A stretch of DNA of 46,705 nucleotides from Pseudomonas brassicacearum (GCF_003732265.1 NZ_MOBK01000015.1:1-46705), one strand, 5' to 3'. Positions 15,823 to 23,928 are shown, numbered from the stretch's first letter. Program-made: numbers and translations. The notes: a model not told the origin generated them from the letters alone.

Positions 15823-17414
15823 TCCGGCAACAACGTGCCGGGGTTCAGGCGCCCGGCCGGATCAAAATGCCTACTCAGCGCCTGCAAGGTGTCCATCGCC
15901 AGCGCGCCTTTCTCGCGCAGCAGGTACGGCGCGTGGTCCTTGCCCACGCCATGCTGGTGACTGATGGTGCCGTGGTTGTCGACGATGGTCTGGCTGGCCG
16001 CGTGCTTGAGCGCCTGCCAGCGGGCCAGGGTGGCGGGATAGTCCGCCGCCGGGCGAAACACGTAGGTGGTATAGATGCTCGAGCCTTCGCCGTAGACGTG
16101 GGACAGGTGAGTGAACACGTGCACCCGCTCGCCTTCAGCCGCCAAGGCATCACGCAGGCTGTTTTCGATCAGGGTGAGCAGGTTGTCGACGTTGCTCCAG
16201 TCAGTGGCCGTTTCGAGTGTGTCGACCACATAACCAGCGTTCCACAAGTTCTCGCGCAAGTAGGGAAAGCGGAAGCGGTTCTGCGCCCACTTCTTGCCGA
16301 GCAAGGTGCCGGTAAACACCCCGCCGAATGCCTTGAGGTGCTGCCGGGCCTGGCTCAGGGACAGCGCATTTTGCCGGCGATTACCGGTCACGCCGAACGT
16401 CAGCAGGCATTTGCCTTCACCGGCACCGCGCAGCGACAGGTATTTTTCCAGCCAGGCGATCTGCTGCGGGTGACCGGCCAGCGCCAACTGGGTTTCGGTT
16501 TCCACCGCGTTGGACAAGCGCAGCATCGACAGCGGTACGCGCGCCTGGGCCAATTGGCGGATGGCTTGCAGCGCCTTGGTCCAACTGGGCAGAAACACGC
16601 CGTAGAAACGCTCATCGGCGGGCAATGCACTGACCCGCACCTTGACCTCGGAAATAATCCCGAAACGGCCTTCGCAGCCCAACACCACTTCGCGCAGATC
16701 GGGTCCGGCGGCTGAGGCCGGGAATGTGGGAATCTCCAACGGCCCGGCGAAAGTCTCCAGTGTCCCGCCGGCGAACAGTTGTTCGATGCGCCCGTAGCGC
16801 AACGATTGCTGGCCACTGGATCGACTGGCGACCCAACCACCGAGGGTCGACAGTTCCCACGACTGCGGGAAATGCCCCAGCGTATAACCCCGGGCCCGCA
16901 GCTGACTTTCCACCTGCGGCCCTGTCGCGCCGGGGCCGAAGGTGGCGAGCAGGCTCTGCTCGTCGAGGTCCAGCAGGCGACTCATCCGCGCCAGGGACAC
17001 CGTGACCACGGGCCGCGTCGAATTCGGTGGGTTGATGTGCCCGGCCACCGACGTGCCGCCGCCGTAAGGAATCAGGCACAAGTCCTGTTCATGAGCGAGC
17101 GCCAGCAACTGGCGGATCTGCTCGGCAGTCTCGGGGAACGCCACGGCGTCGGGATACTTCCCCAGCGCGCCTTCACGCAATGCCAGCCAGTCCGGCAAGC
17201 TCTGCCCCCGGGCATGCAGCAGACGATCCTGCGCAACCACGCTGTACAAGGCGTGTTCCTGCAACCGCGAGGCCGGCACGCGGGCCAATGCCGTTTCCAG
17301 CGTGGCATCGGGCAACGCTCGACCGTCACCCAGCCGTTGGGCGAGAAAACTCGCGCCCTGGGCCGGCAGTTCGACCACCGTGGTTGCATCTCCCCAGCCG
17401 TTCCAGCGTCGCAT
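15819..17414 (-). CDS. Alkyl-dihydroxyacetonephosphate-synthase-like FAD-binding oxidase
   Basis: A 531-residue VAO/PCMH-type flavoprotein. The FAD-binding segment has PYGGGTSVAGHI and the loop FGPGATGPQVESQLRARGYTLGHFPQS. C-terminal HQHGVGKDHAPYL corresponds to the HHHGVG active-site region of alkyl-DHAP synthase (AGPS), and the order of conserved blocks follows AGPS. AGPS exchanges the acyl group of acyl-DHAP for a fatty alcohol to make the ether bond; bacterial homologues may run other reactions or the reverse. AAGGAC is placed correctly before the ATG, and AATAAGAA lies 19-26 nt upstream. It is the first gene of the operon with the GlpD-like and FGGY genes, divergent from the AraC regulator. 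General annotation would be FAD-binding oxidoreductase; the AGPS resemblance is my reading of the motifs. Confidence 0.8.
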   Translation of the reverse strand: MRRWNGWGDATTVVELPAQGASFLAQRLGDGRALPDATLETALARVPASRLQEHALYSVVAQDRLLHARGQSLPDWLALREGALGKYPDAVAFPETAEQIRQLLALAHEQDLCLIPYGGGTSVAGHINPPNSTRPVVTVSLARMSRLLDLDEQSLLATFGPGATGPQVESQLRARGYTLGHFPQSWELSTLGGWVASRSSGQQSLRYGRIEQLFAGGTLETFAGPLEIPTFPASAAGPDLREVVLGCEGRFGIISEVKVRVSALPADERFYGVFLPSWTKALQAIRQLAQARVPLSMLRLSNAVETETQLALAGHPQQIAWLEKYLSLRGAGEGKCLLTFGVTGNRRQNALSLSQARQHLKAFGGVFTGTLLGKKWAQNRFRFPYLRENLWNAGYVVDTLETATDWSNVDNLLTLIENSLRDALAAEGERVHVFTHLSHVYGEGSSIYTTYVFRPAADYPATLARWQALKHAASQTIVDNHGTISHQHGVGKDHAPYLLREKGALAMDTLQALSRHFDPAGRLNPGTLLPE

Positions 17415-17432
17415 GCGTGTGTCCTTTTGCGG

Positions 17433-17440
17433 TTCTTATT
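17433..17440 (-). promoter_or_regulatory. Candidate Hfq/Crc (CA-motif) site before the AGPS-like gene
   Basis: The coding strand reads AATAAGAA, 19-26 nt before the ATG, within the 12-nt string CCAATAAGAACC that is repeated exactly ahead of the phospholipase-like gene. Confidence 0.55.
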
Positions 17441-17624
17441 GGTGATATTTCAGGCCCCCATACTAGTCAGCTGCCCGAAAGTGTCACGGTCGCATCCGGC
17501 CAGTTCGAGTAGCCAATTGAGTCAAACGTCGCACAGATGCCAGCCATTTACTTTAGCCGTGGTTTCAACTTACCTTTCAGCGCATTCATCCGCGCATGCG
17601 GGCCTTGATCAAAGGAATACGATC

Positions 17625-18641
17625 ATGCAATCCCTGGGGTTCACTTCCGTTCCGCCGCTGCTCAAATACCTGCGTCATGCCGAACAGCTGGGTATGGCCA
17701 TCGAGCCTGCGTTGGCGGCGGCCGGATTGCAGGCGCAGCAGTTGAGTGACAACAGCCTGCGGTTGCCGGGTGAAGCCCATGAACGCTTGCTCGATTATTT
17801 CTGCGAACACTCGGGCGATCCGTTGTTCGGTCTCAACGCCGCGCATTTTGTGTTGCCCAACTCCTGGAGCGTGCTGGGTTACATCACGATGAACTGCGCG
17901 ACCCTGGGCGATGCCATGAGCCGCATCATGCCGTTCGAGAAACTGGTGGGCGACATGGGTGTCAGCCGCGCCGAAGTTCATGACAGCAACGTGCACCTGA
18001 TCTGGACCTGCCGCTATCAACGCCCGCGCATTCGCCGGCACCTGGTGGAAAACGTGCTCGGCTCCTGGCTGCAATACGCGCGCTGGATCGCCGATACGCA
18101 AATGTCACCGGCCGCCGTCTGGCTGGAACATTCACGCCCGGCCGAGGCGACGCTGGCGCAATACGAGCAGTTCTTCGATTGCCCGGTGCTGTTCGACCAG
18201 CCGTATTCGGCGCTGATTGTGCCGTTGCCGTACTTGCAGTTGCCGTTGCGCCAGGCCGATGCGCAATTGCTGCGCACCCTGGAAGAACATGCGCAGGGGT
18301 TGATGGCGACACTGGAGGACGCGTCGCTGGAGCAGCGGGTCAAAAGCATCCTGCGCCAGCTGCTCAAGGAAGGCCTGCCACGCAAGGAGCAAGTGGCCGA
18401 GCATCTCGCCGTGTCGGTGCGCACGCTGCAACGCCAGTTGCATCAGGCTGGCACGTCGTACCAGCAAATCCTCGACGACCTGCGCCAGGAACTGGCCGAG
18501 CATTACCTGCTCAACAGCACGCTGCCGATTCAGGACATCGCCCAGTACCTGGGTTTCACCGAACCGCGCTCGTTTCACCGTACGTTCAAGAGCCGACGCG
18601 GAATGCCACCCGGCGAGTTTCGGCAGACTTACCGGGTGTGA
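17625..18641 (+). CDS. AraC-family transcriptional regulator
   Basis: A 338-residue protein from the ATG at 17625; AAAGGAA sits about 8 nt upstream. The open frame continues further upstream, but without start signals and across the divergent promoter. The N-terminal part (about residues 15-200) is an arabinose-binding-like/OruR-type sensor domain. The C-terminal AraC DNA-binding domain has two helix-turn-helix units (about 245-335) with VAEHLAVSVRTLQRQLHQ and IQDIAQYLGFTEPRSFHRTFK. It is divergent from the AGPS-like operon across a 210-bp gap and is the natural candidate activator of that operon, and perhaps of the phospholipase/DUF1302/DUF1329 group. The inducer is unknown. A REP doublet follows the gene. 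Confidence 0.9.
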   Translation: MQSLGFTSVPPLLKYLRHAEQLGMAIEPALAAAGLQAQQLSDNSLRLPGEAHERLLDYFCEHSGDPLFGLNAAHFVLPNSWSVLGYITMNCATLGDAMSRIMPFEKLVGDMGVSRAEVHDSNVHLIWTCRYQRPRIRRHLVENVLGSWLQYARWIADTQMSPAAVWLEHSRPAEATLAQYEQFFDCPVLFDQPYSALIVPLPYLQLPLRQADAQLLRTLEEHAQGLMATLEDASLEQRVKSILRQLLKEGLPRKEQVAEHLAVSVRTLQRQLHQAGTSYQQILDDLRQELAEHYLLNSTLPIQDIAQYLGFTEPRSFHRTFKSRRGMPPGEFRQTYRV

Positions 18642-18652
18642 CTGCACGGGCC

Positions 18653-18748
18653 TCTTCGCGAGCAAGCCCGCTCCCACACTCGATATGAGTCATACACAAA
18701 ATAGGTGCTCACTCAGATTCAGTGTGGGAGCGGGCTTGCTCGCGAAGG
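18653..18748. repeat. REP doublet (REPIN) 4
   Basis: Inverted REP copies lie immediately after the AraC gene. Between this and the leader at 18907 there is no gene; the only other structure is a weak inverted repeat GTCTTT/AAAGAC around 18773-18799. Confidence 0.9.
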
Positions 18749-18906
18749 CGTCAGTCGCGACAGCGCATTAAACGTCTTTCAGTGCGCATGTTTAAAGACA
18801 CTCGGCGTTACGCGACAACGCCCACAGATCCTTGCGCCGCTGCCTACGACTACGCCAGAATCCGCCGGCTTGTGCGCCTCGGGGCTGCTCGGTAACTTGG
18901 ATCGCG

Positions 18907-19096
18907 TCACTGATTCCCAGTGATCGAGCTTAGCGGCTCGGCTACATTCGCTCCTGGTTGCACAAGTATCATCCAGTCAGGCATTTGCCTGAGCTTGATG
19001 GTGGCTGTGCGCATGGCACCTTCGGGTGCGCCGGGATGGGATGCGACCGGTCCGCTAACTTGCGCACAGCTGCCTCCCTTTCGCTTAGCGGCGAAA
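18907..19096 (+). ncRNA. Structured RNA leader upstream of the DUF6124 gene
   Basis: Five hairpins occupy 190 nt just before the small gene. TCACTG/CAGTGA is at 18907-18923. CGAGC-TTAGCG-GCTCG is at 18925-18940. TCAGGC-ATTT-GCCTGA is at 18977-18992. A 10-bp perfect stem GCTGTGCGCA/TGCGCACAGC (19004-19013 with 19061-19070) encloses GCACC-TTCG-GGTGC, a C(UUCG)G tetraloop (19016-19029). TTTCGC-TTAGCG-GCGAAA is at 19079-19096. The second and fifth hairpins share the same TTAGCG loop and closing GC pairs, which suggests recognition by a common partner. From memory, similar leaders precede other DUF6124 (formerly DUF3077) genes in Pseudomonas; this was not checked. The ATG follows 28 nt after the last stem. 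Whether it is a cis-regulator, a separate RNA or a repeat element is unknown. Confidence 0.6.
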
Positions 19097-19124
19097 TGGA
19101 TGCGGTCTAACAAGGTACGCGCCC

Positions 19125-19490
19125 ATGTTCAAAGTTACGCCAAACCCACCGGACACCGATCCGGCATCCCCCTACGAAACACCGGAATCAAAGAAATTCC
19201 ACGAAGCCGCCGAGCGCGCCCTCAATCACTATCTGGGCCCACCGGCCGCCCACGTCATGGCCAAACCCTACCAACCCAACCGCCTCTACATGGCCAACCC
19301 GGCGTCCGGCACCGAACCCTTGCTGACCGACGCCTGTGAAACCCTGGGCTCAGCCACCGTCATGCTCAACGACTTCGCCGCGTTGCTCGAAGGCTCGCAC
19401 CGAAAAACCGCGCAAGGTATTGCCCAAATAGTCATGGTGGCGGAAATGGCGGTCAATCAAGTGCTGGATAAATTAGTGCCCACTGACTGA
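19125..19490 (+). CDS. DUF6124 family small protein
   Basis: A 121-residue soluble protein with the features of a Pseudomonas-restricted family: MFKVTPNPPDTDPASPYE at the N terminus, an AAERALNHYL helix, LLTDACETLGSATVMLNDFA and GIAQIVMVAEMAVNQVLDKL. It has no catalytic motifs, signal peptide or membrane segment. Family members are typically present in several copies per genome. The function is unknown. It is monocistronic, preceded by the structured leader at 18907-19096 and followed by a hairpin (19515-19548). The ribosome-binding site is poor (AAGG about 10 nt upstream), so the leader may set translation. Confidence 0.85.
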   Translation: MFKVTPNPPDTDPASPYETPESKKFHEAAERALNHYLGPPAAHVMAKPYQPNRLYMANPASGTEPLLTDACETLGSATVMLNDFAALLEGSHRKTAQGIAQIVMVAEMAVNQVLDKLVPTD

Positions 19491-19508
19491 TCACTGCTTC
19501 CATGAACG

Positions 19509-19548
19509 AAAAAAGCCCGCTGCCAAACCAAAGGGTTCGGCAACGGGC
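19509..19548 (-). terminator. Terminator between the convergent DUF6124 and VOC genes
   Basis: GCCCGCTGCC (19515-19524) pairs with GGCAACGGGC (19539-19548) with one imperfect pair. On the minus strand the stem is followed by six T (19514-19509), a good intrinsic terminator for the VOC gene. On the plus strand the tail is TTCTTT, so it probably works in both directions. Confidence 0.85.
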
Positions 19549-19576
19549 TTCTTTGCGCGGCTTACAACGTTTGCGC

Positions 19577-19945
19577 TCAGAGGCTGATCGCGTTGGTGAA
19601 CACCAACCGATTGCCGAACGGGTCGGCGATGGTCATGTCCTGGCTGCCCCACGGCATGGCCTGAATCTGTGGATGCGAAAACGTGTATTCCTTGGCGATC
19701 AACTGCTGCTGGAACACTTCAAGCTCATCCGTCTCGATCCGCAAGGCCGAACCCGGCGTCGCATCGCCGTGGTGTTCGGACAGGTGCAACACGCATTCGC
19801 CGCGAGACACCTGCAAGTACAACGGGAAGTTCGCTTCGAAACGGTGCTGCCAGTCGATCTTGAAGCCGAGGAAGTCGACGTAGAATTCCAACGCCTTGGC
19901 TTCATCGAAAATCCGCAGGATCGGGGTGGTTTTACCGAAGCTCAT
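19577..19945 (-). CDS. VOC/glyoxalase-superfamily protein
   Basis: A 122-residue single-domain vicinal-oxygen-chelate protein. It has TTPILRIFDEAKALEFYVDFLGF at the N terminus, CVLHLSEHHGDATPG in the middle and MTIADPFGNRLVFTN at the end, as in the bleomycin-resistance-like group. The real activity may be antibiotic binding, small-molecule isomerisation or something else; the sequence does not decide. It stands alone on the minus strand with a terminator directly downstream. Confidence 0.85.
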   Translation of the reverse strand: MSFGKTTPILRIFDEAKALEFYVDFLGFKIDWQHRFEANFPLYLQVSRGECVLHLSEHHGDATPGSALRIETDELEVFQQQLIAKEYTFSHPQIQAMPWGSQDMTIADPFGNRLVFTNAISL

Positions 19946-20066
19946 GCAGTTACTCCCTGACTGAAAAAGACACCCAGTGTAACTGGGCCGATTGTCAGCG
20001 CTTCGGCTCGGTGGTGGCTTTCTTTAATTGCAATGTGCCACTAGTGTGACAGACCACAAAGAATGC

Positions 20067-21524
20067 TCACTGAAACCCGTCACGCAAATCCCCTTCCCGC
20101 GCCAAAAAGCGCCCTTCCCTTCTGCCGTTCGCCTGCCCTTCGCTGTAACTCAATACGCCGTTGACCCACACGCCGTCGATCCCCTCTGCCGCCCGCTGCG
20201 GATCGTTGAAGTCCGCCACGTCGCGAATGGTCTCCGGATTGAACAACACCAGATCGGCCCAATGCCCTTCGCGGATTTCGCCACGTTCCTTCAAGCCAAA
20301 CCGCGCCGCCGACAGCCCGGTCATTTTGTGTACCGCGGTGTGCAGCGGAAACAACCCGACATCGCGACTGAAATGGCCGAGAACCCTTGGGAATGCGCCC
20401 CACAGGCGTGGATGCGGGAACGGGTCTTCCGGCAATCCGTCAGAGCCGACCATCGATAGCGGGTGCGCGAGGATTCTTCGTACGTCTGATTCATCCATGC
20501 CGTAGTACACCGCCCCCGCCGGTTGCAACTGGCGGGCAGCGTCGAGCAACGGCAGGTTCCACTCGGCGGCAATGTCCATCAGGTCGCGACCGCCCATTTC
20601 AGGGTGCGGTGTGGACCAGGTGATGGTGATGCGATGGGCATCGGTGACTTGCTTGAGGTCCAGCGTTGAAGAACTCGCCGCGTAGGGGTAACAGTCGCAG
20701 CCCACCGGGTGGGTTTTCGCCGCGTGTTCGAGGGAGGCCAGCAATTGCGGACTGCGTCCCCAGTTACCAGCGCCGGCGCATTTGAGGTGGGAAATGATCA
20801 CCGGGGATTTCGCATGACGGCCGATCTGGAACGCCTCGTCCATGGCCTCCAGCACCGGTTCGAACTCGCTGCGCAAATGGGTGGTGTACACCGCGCCGAA
20901 TGCCGTCAGCTCTTCGGTCAGTTGCATCACTTCATCGGTGGAGGCCGAGAACGCGCTGGCGTACGCCAGGCCTGTGGATAACCCCAATGCACCGGCCTCC
21001 AGGCTTTCACGCAGTTGTTCGCGCATCGCACTGATTTCGTCTGGCGTGGCGGTACGAAACAGGTCGTCGAGGTGATTGCTGCGCAGCGCCGTGTGGCCGA
21101 CCAGTGCGGCGACGTTTAGCGTGGTATTCGCCGCTTCGACCGCTGCGCGGTAGTCGATGAAGGTCGGATAAACAAACGCTGCGGCCGTGCCGAGCAGGTT
21201 CATCGGGTCCGGCGGATTGCCTTTTAAACTCACCGGCGAAGCGCTGATGCCGCAGTTGCCGACGATCACCGTGGTCACGCCCTGGCTGAGTTTGGGCAGC
21301 ATCTCTGGCTGGCGGATCACCACCGTGTCGTCATGGGTGTGGACGTCGATGAAACCCGGCGCCAGCACGCGACCGGCGGCGTCGATCTCTTCAGTGGCAG
21401 TAGCGTCGTGCAAGTCGCCGATGCGCTCGATGCGACCGTCCAGGATCGCCACGTGGGCGGTGTAACCCGGGGCGTTGCTGCCGTCGATGATCAGGGCGTT
21501 GCGAATCAGCGTGTCGTACTTCAT
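20067..21524 (-). CDS. N-acyl-D-amino-acid deacylase (D-aminoacylase)
   Basis: A 485-residue amidohydrolase from the ATG at 21524. The frame continues upstream only inside the RpiR gene. Metal and catalytic residues expected of D-aminoacylases are visible: H62 and H64 in FIDVHTHDD, C91 in VIVGNCGIS, H216 in YTTHLRSE, H246 in IISHLKCAG and D362 in VGSDGLPEDP. The enzyme hydrolyses N-acyl-D-amino acids to D-amino acid and carboxylate in the cytoplasm. It is the last gene of the operon GntP permease - RpiR - deacylase; one base separates the RpiR stop from this ATG. The acyl-amino acid preference is unknown. Confidence 0.9.
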   Translation of the reverse strand: MKYDTLIRNALIIDGSNAPGYTAHVAILDGRIERIGDLHDATATEEIDAAGRVLAPGFIDVHTHDDTVVIRQPEMLPKLSQGVTTVIVGNCGISASPVSLKGNPPDPMNLLGTAAAFVYPTFIDYRAAVEAANTTLNVAALVGHTALRSNHLDDLFRTATPDEISAMREQLRESLEAGALGLSTGLAYASAFSASTDEVMQLTEELTAFGAVYTTHLRSEFEPVLEAMDEAFQIGRHAKSPVIISHLKCAGAGNWGRSPQLLASLEHAAKTHPVGCDCYPYAASSSTLDLKQVTDAHRITITWSTPHPEMGGRDLMDIAAEWNLPLLDAARQLQPAGAVYYGMDESDVRRILAHPLSMVGSDGLPEDPFPHPRLWGAFPRVLGHFSRDVGLFPLHTAVHKMTGLSAARFGLKERGEIREGHWADLVLFNPETIRDVADFNDPQRAAEGIDGVWVNGVLSYSEGQANGRREGRFLAREGDLRDGFQ

Positions 21525-21525
21525 G

Positions 21526-22386
21526 TCAGTCTCCCAGCGGCAAGTGATCGTCGCCGCCGCGGTAATCGTCGAGGGCGAGTTTGATCCGCCGCAGACGTTC
21601 TTGATTGTCTTCAGGATTAGCCAGCGCCAGCTCGGTGGCAAGCACGTCGATGGCCAGCAACATGCCGTAGCGCGCCGCCGTGGGTTTGTAGATAAACGAG
21701 GTTTCGACGCCTTGCAGCGGCAGCAGCACGTCCGCCAATTGCGCCAGCGGCGAATCAGCCCGGGTGATGGCGACAATGCGTGCGCCGTAACTGCGCGCGA
21801 GTTCGACGGCTTCGATGAGTTCGGGGGTAATGCCGGTCAGCGAACAGGCAATGACGGCGCGCCCGGCATCGAGGCTGGCGGCGGTGACGCGCATCATCAC
21901 CGGGTCGTGGCACACCGCAATCGGGTAGCCGAATCGCACCAGCCGCACTTGCAGTTCATCGCTGCACAAGGTCGAGCAGCCGCCCATGCCGAACGCGTGA
22001 ATCATCCGCGCCTTGCCCAGCAGCTTCACCGCATCGGCGAAGCGCGACTCGTCGAACGCCGACAGATGCTGGCGCAAGGTCGACTCGATATCACCGACGA
22101 TCTGCCCGTAAAACGCCGACTGATCGGGGGTGCCTGCCGGGTCGAGAAAACGGCTGCCGACGCCGCTGGCCTGGGCCAGTTGCAGGCGCAAGTCGCGCAG
22201 GTCGCGGCAACCCACCGTGCGGGCAAATCGCGATAGCGTGGCGGTGCTGACTTCCGCCCTCAGCGCCAGCTCATCGAGGCTGGCAGCGGAGGCAAACCCT
22301 ACGTCGTCGAGCATCAGGCGCGCGATACGCCCTTCACCGGCGCTGAAGGAGTCCTGGCGGGCGCGGATCTGATAAAGGATGTCCAT
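21526..22386 (-). CDS. RpiR/MurR-family transcriptional regulator
   Basis: A 286-residue protein. The N-terminal HTH_6 domain (about residues 1-77) contains ASLDELALRAEVSTATLSRFARTVG. The C-terminal SIS sugar-isomerase-type ligand domain (about 120-250) has IHAFGMGGCSTLCSDELQVRLVRFG and VIACSLTGITPELIEAVELARSYGARIVAITR. RpiR regulators sense sugar phosphates or related metabolites. Here it lies inside the permease/deacylase operon, which suggests local autoregulated control by the imported substrate or its product. Fifteen bases separate it from the upstream permease gene. Confidence 0.9.
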   Translation of the reverse strand: MDILYQIRARQDSFSAGEGRIARLMLDDVGFASAASLDELALRAEVSTATLSRFARTVGCRDLRDLRLQLAQASGVGSRFLDPAGTPDQSAFYGQIVGDIESTLRQHLSAFDESRFADAVKLLGKARMIHAFGMGGCSTLCSDELQVRLVRFGYPIAVCHDPVMMRVTAASLDAGRAVIACSLTGITPELIEAVELARSYGARIVAITRADSPLAQLADVLLPLQGVETSFIYKPTAARYGMLLAIDVLATELALANPEDNQERLRRIKLALDDYRGGDDHLPLGD

Positions 22387-22401
22387 GGCAGGCGACTCCG
22401 G

Positions 22402-23751
22402 TTAGATCAGGTAAGAAAGGCCGACGGTCAGGCCGAAAGCGACCACGGAAATAATGGTCTCCAACACGGTCCAGGTCTTGAAGGTCTGGGCCACGGTCAT
22501 GTTGAAGTATTCCTTGATCAACCAGAAGCCGCCGTCGTTGACGTGGGAAAAAATCACCGAGCCGGCACCGGTCGCCAGCACCAGCAGTTCCGGGTGCGGA
22601 TAACCCAGGCCGATGGCCACCGGCGCAACAATCCCCGAGGCGGTGGTCATCGCCACCGTCGCGGAACCGGTGGCGATGCGCATTAACGCGGCGAACAGCC
22701 AGCCCATGATCAGTGGCGACAACTGAAATTCGTGGGCCAGGCTGACGATCTGATCGGTGACGCCGGCGTCCACCAGAATCCGGTTCAGACCACCGCCGGC
22801 GCCGACCAGCAAGGTGATGCTGGCGGTGGGGGCCAGGCATTCGTTGGTGAACTTGAGGATCGATTCACGGCTGAAGCCCTGGGCGATGCCGAGGGTCCAG
22901 AAGCTCAATAAGGTCGCCAGCAACAGCGCGATGACCGAGTTGCCGATGAACAGCAGGAACTGGTTGAAGCCGCTGCCTGGCGTGGAAATCAGGTTGGCCC
23001 AGCCGCCGATCAGCATCAGCACCACCGGCAACAGAATGGTCGCCATGGTGATGCCAAACCCCGGCAAACTGTCGCGTGGTTCGCGGTCGAGGAACTGGCG
23101 CTCCAGCGGATTTTCCGCCGGCAGTTGAATGCGTGGCACGATGAACTTGGCATACAGCGGTCCAGCAATGATCGCCGTCGGAATGCCGATCAAAATCGCG
23201 TACATCAACGTCTGCCCGACCGACGCCCCATACACCTGCACCGCCAGCATCGCCGCCGGGTGCGGCGGCACCAAGGCGTGCACCACCGAGAGGCCGGCGA
23301 CCATCGGCAAACCGACCATCAGGATCGACACACCGACACGCCGCGCCACGGTAAAGGCAATCGGCACCAGCAACACAAAACCGACTTCGAAAAACAGCGG
23401 CAGCCCGACCAGGAATGCGATGCAGACCATCGCCCAGTGCGCGTTCTTTTCGCCAAACCGGTCGATCAAGGTCCGCGCCACCTGCTCGGCGCCGCCGGAC
23501 TCGGCCATCATCTTGCCGAGCATGGTGCCCAGCGCCACCACCAGCGCGATATGCCCGAGGGTTTTACCGACCCCCGCCTCATAGGCGCCGACCACGCCGG
23601 ACGCCGGCATCCCGGCCAGCAAGGCCAAACCGATGGACACCAGGGTGATCACGATGAAGGGATTGAGTCGGTAACGGGCGATCAGCACGATCAGCGCAAT
23701 GATGGCGATGGCGGCATACACCAGCAGCCAATAGCCGAAGGACAGGGTCAT
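22402..23751 (-). CDS. GntP-family permease
   Basis: A 449-residue polytopic protein from the ATG at 23751 with GAGGAG at 23758-23763. The open frame extends 24 codons further without support. GntP family features include the many hydrophobic spans, FFEVGFVLLVPIAFTVARR, VHALVPPHPAAM and GSATVAMTTASGI. The family carries gluconate and related hydroxyacids with protons. The operon partner, a D-aminoacylase, suggests that this member imports N-acyl-D-amino acids or a similar carboxylate, which is an inference. It is the first gene of the operon, with RpiR-like palindromes upstream. Confidence 0.9.
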   Translation of the reverse strand: MTLSFGYWLLVYAAIAIIALIVLIARYRLNPFIVITLVSIGLALLAGMPASGVVGAYEAGVGKTLGHIALVVALGTMLGKMMAESGGAEQVARTLIDRFGEKNAHWAMVCIAFLVGLPLFFEVGFVLLVPIAFTVARRVGVSILMVGLPMVAGLSVVHALVPPHPAAMLAVQVYGASVGQTLMYAILIGIPTAIIAGPLYAKFIVPRIQLPAENPLERQFLDREPRDSLPGFGITMATILLPVVLMLIGGWANLISTPGSGFNQFLLFIGNSVIALLLATLLSFWTLGIAQGFSRESILKFTNECLAPTASITLLVGAGGGLNRILVDAGVTDQIVSLAHEFQLSPLIMGWLFAALMRIATGSATVAMTTASGIVAPVAIGLGYPHPELLVLATGAGSVIFSHVNDGGFWLIKEYFNMTVAQTFKTWTVLETIISVVAFGLTVGLSYLI

Positions 23752-23787
23752 GCGGTACTCCTCGAAAGGGTCACGTCGAATGGATTG

Positions 23788-23844
23788 TGAAACTCTTAAA
23801 ACATTTCGAGAGGTGATATTCAAACGAGGTGAAAGTTATTTTCG
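23788..23844 (-). promoter_or_regulatory. Possible RpiR operators upstream of the GntP permease gene
   Basis: Two A/T-rich inverted repeats of the form GAAA-N-TTTC lie in the promoter region. One is TGAAAGTTATTTTCG at 23830-23844; the other spans 23788-23808 with TGAAA and TTTCG ends. Such repeats are common binding sites of RpiR-type regulators, and the cognate gene is in the operon. A separate small hairpin (GTAAAT/ATTTAC) lies at 23892-23914. Confidence 0.3.
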
Positions 23845-23928
23845 TATAGGGGTAAGGGTTGTCGCTGAGAGATATGCGAGGTCGGTGAATATGTAAATCC
23901 GACAGGCGAATTTACATCCAGATTTCCC

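Noticed and set aside
17415..17624. Direct-repeat AraC operators between the AGPS-like and AraC genes
   Set aside because: TGTCACGGTCGCATCCGGCC and a loosely similar stretch downstream were compared, but the match is too weak to call sites.
18907..19115. The DUF6124 leader as an integron attC site (it contains CTAACA-like strings and paired stems)
   Set aside because: No attI, integrase or cassette array is nearby, and the stems do not have the attC R'/R'' layout.
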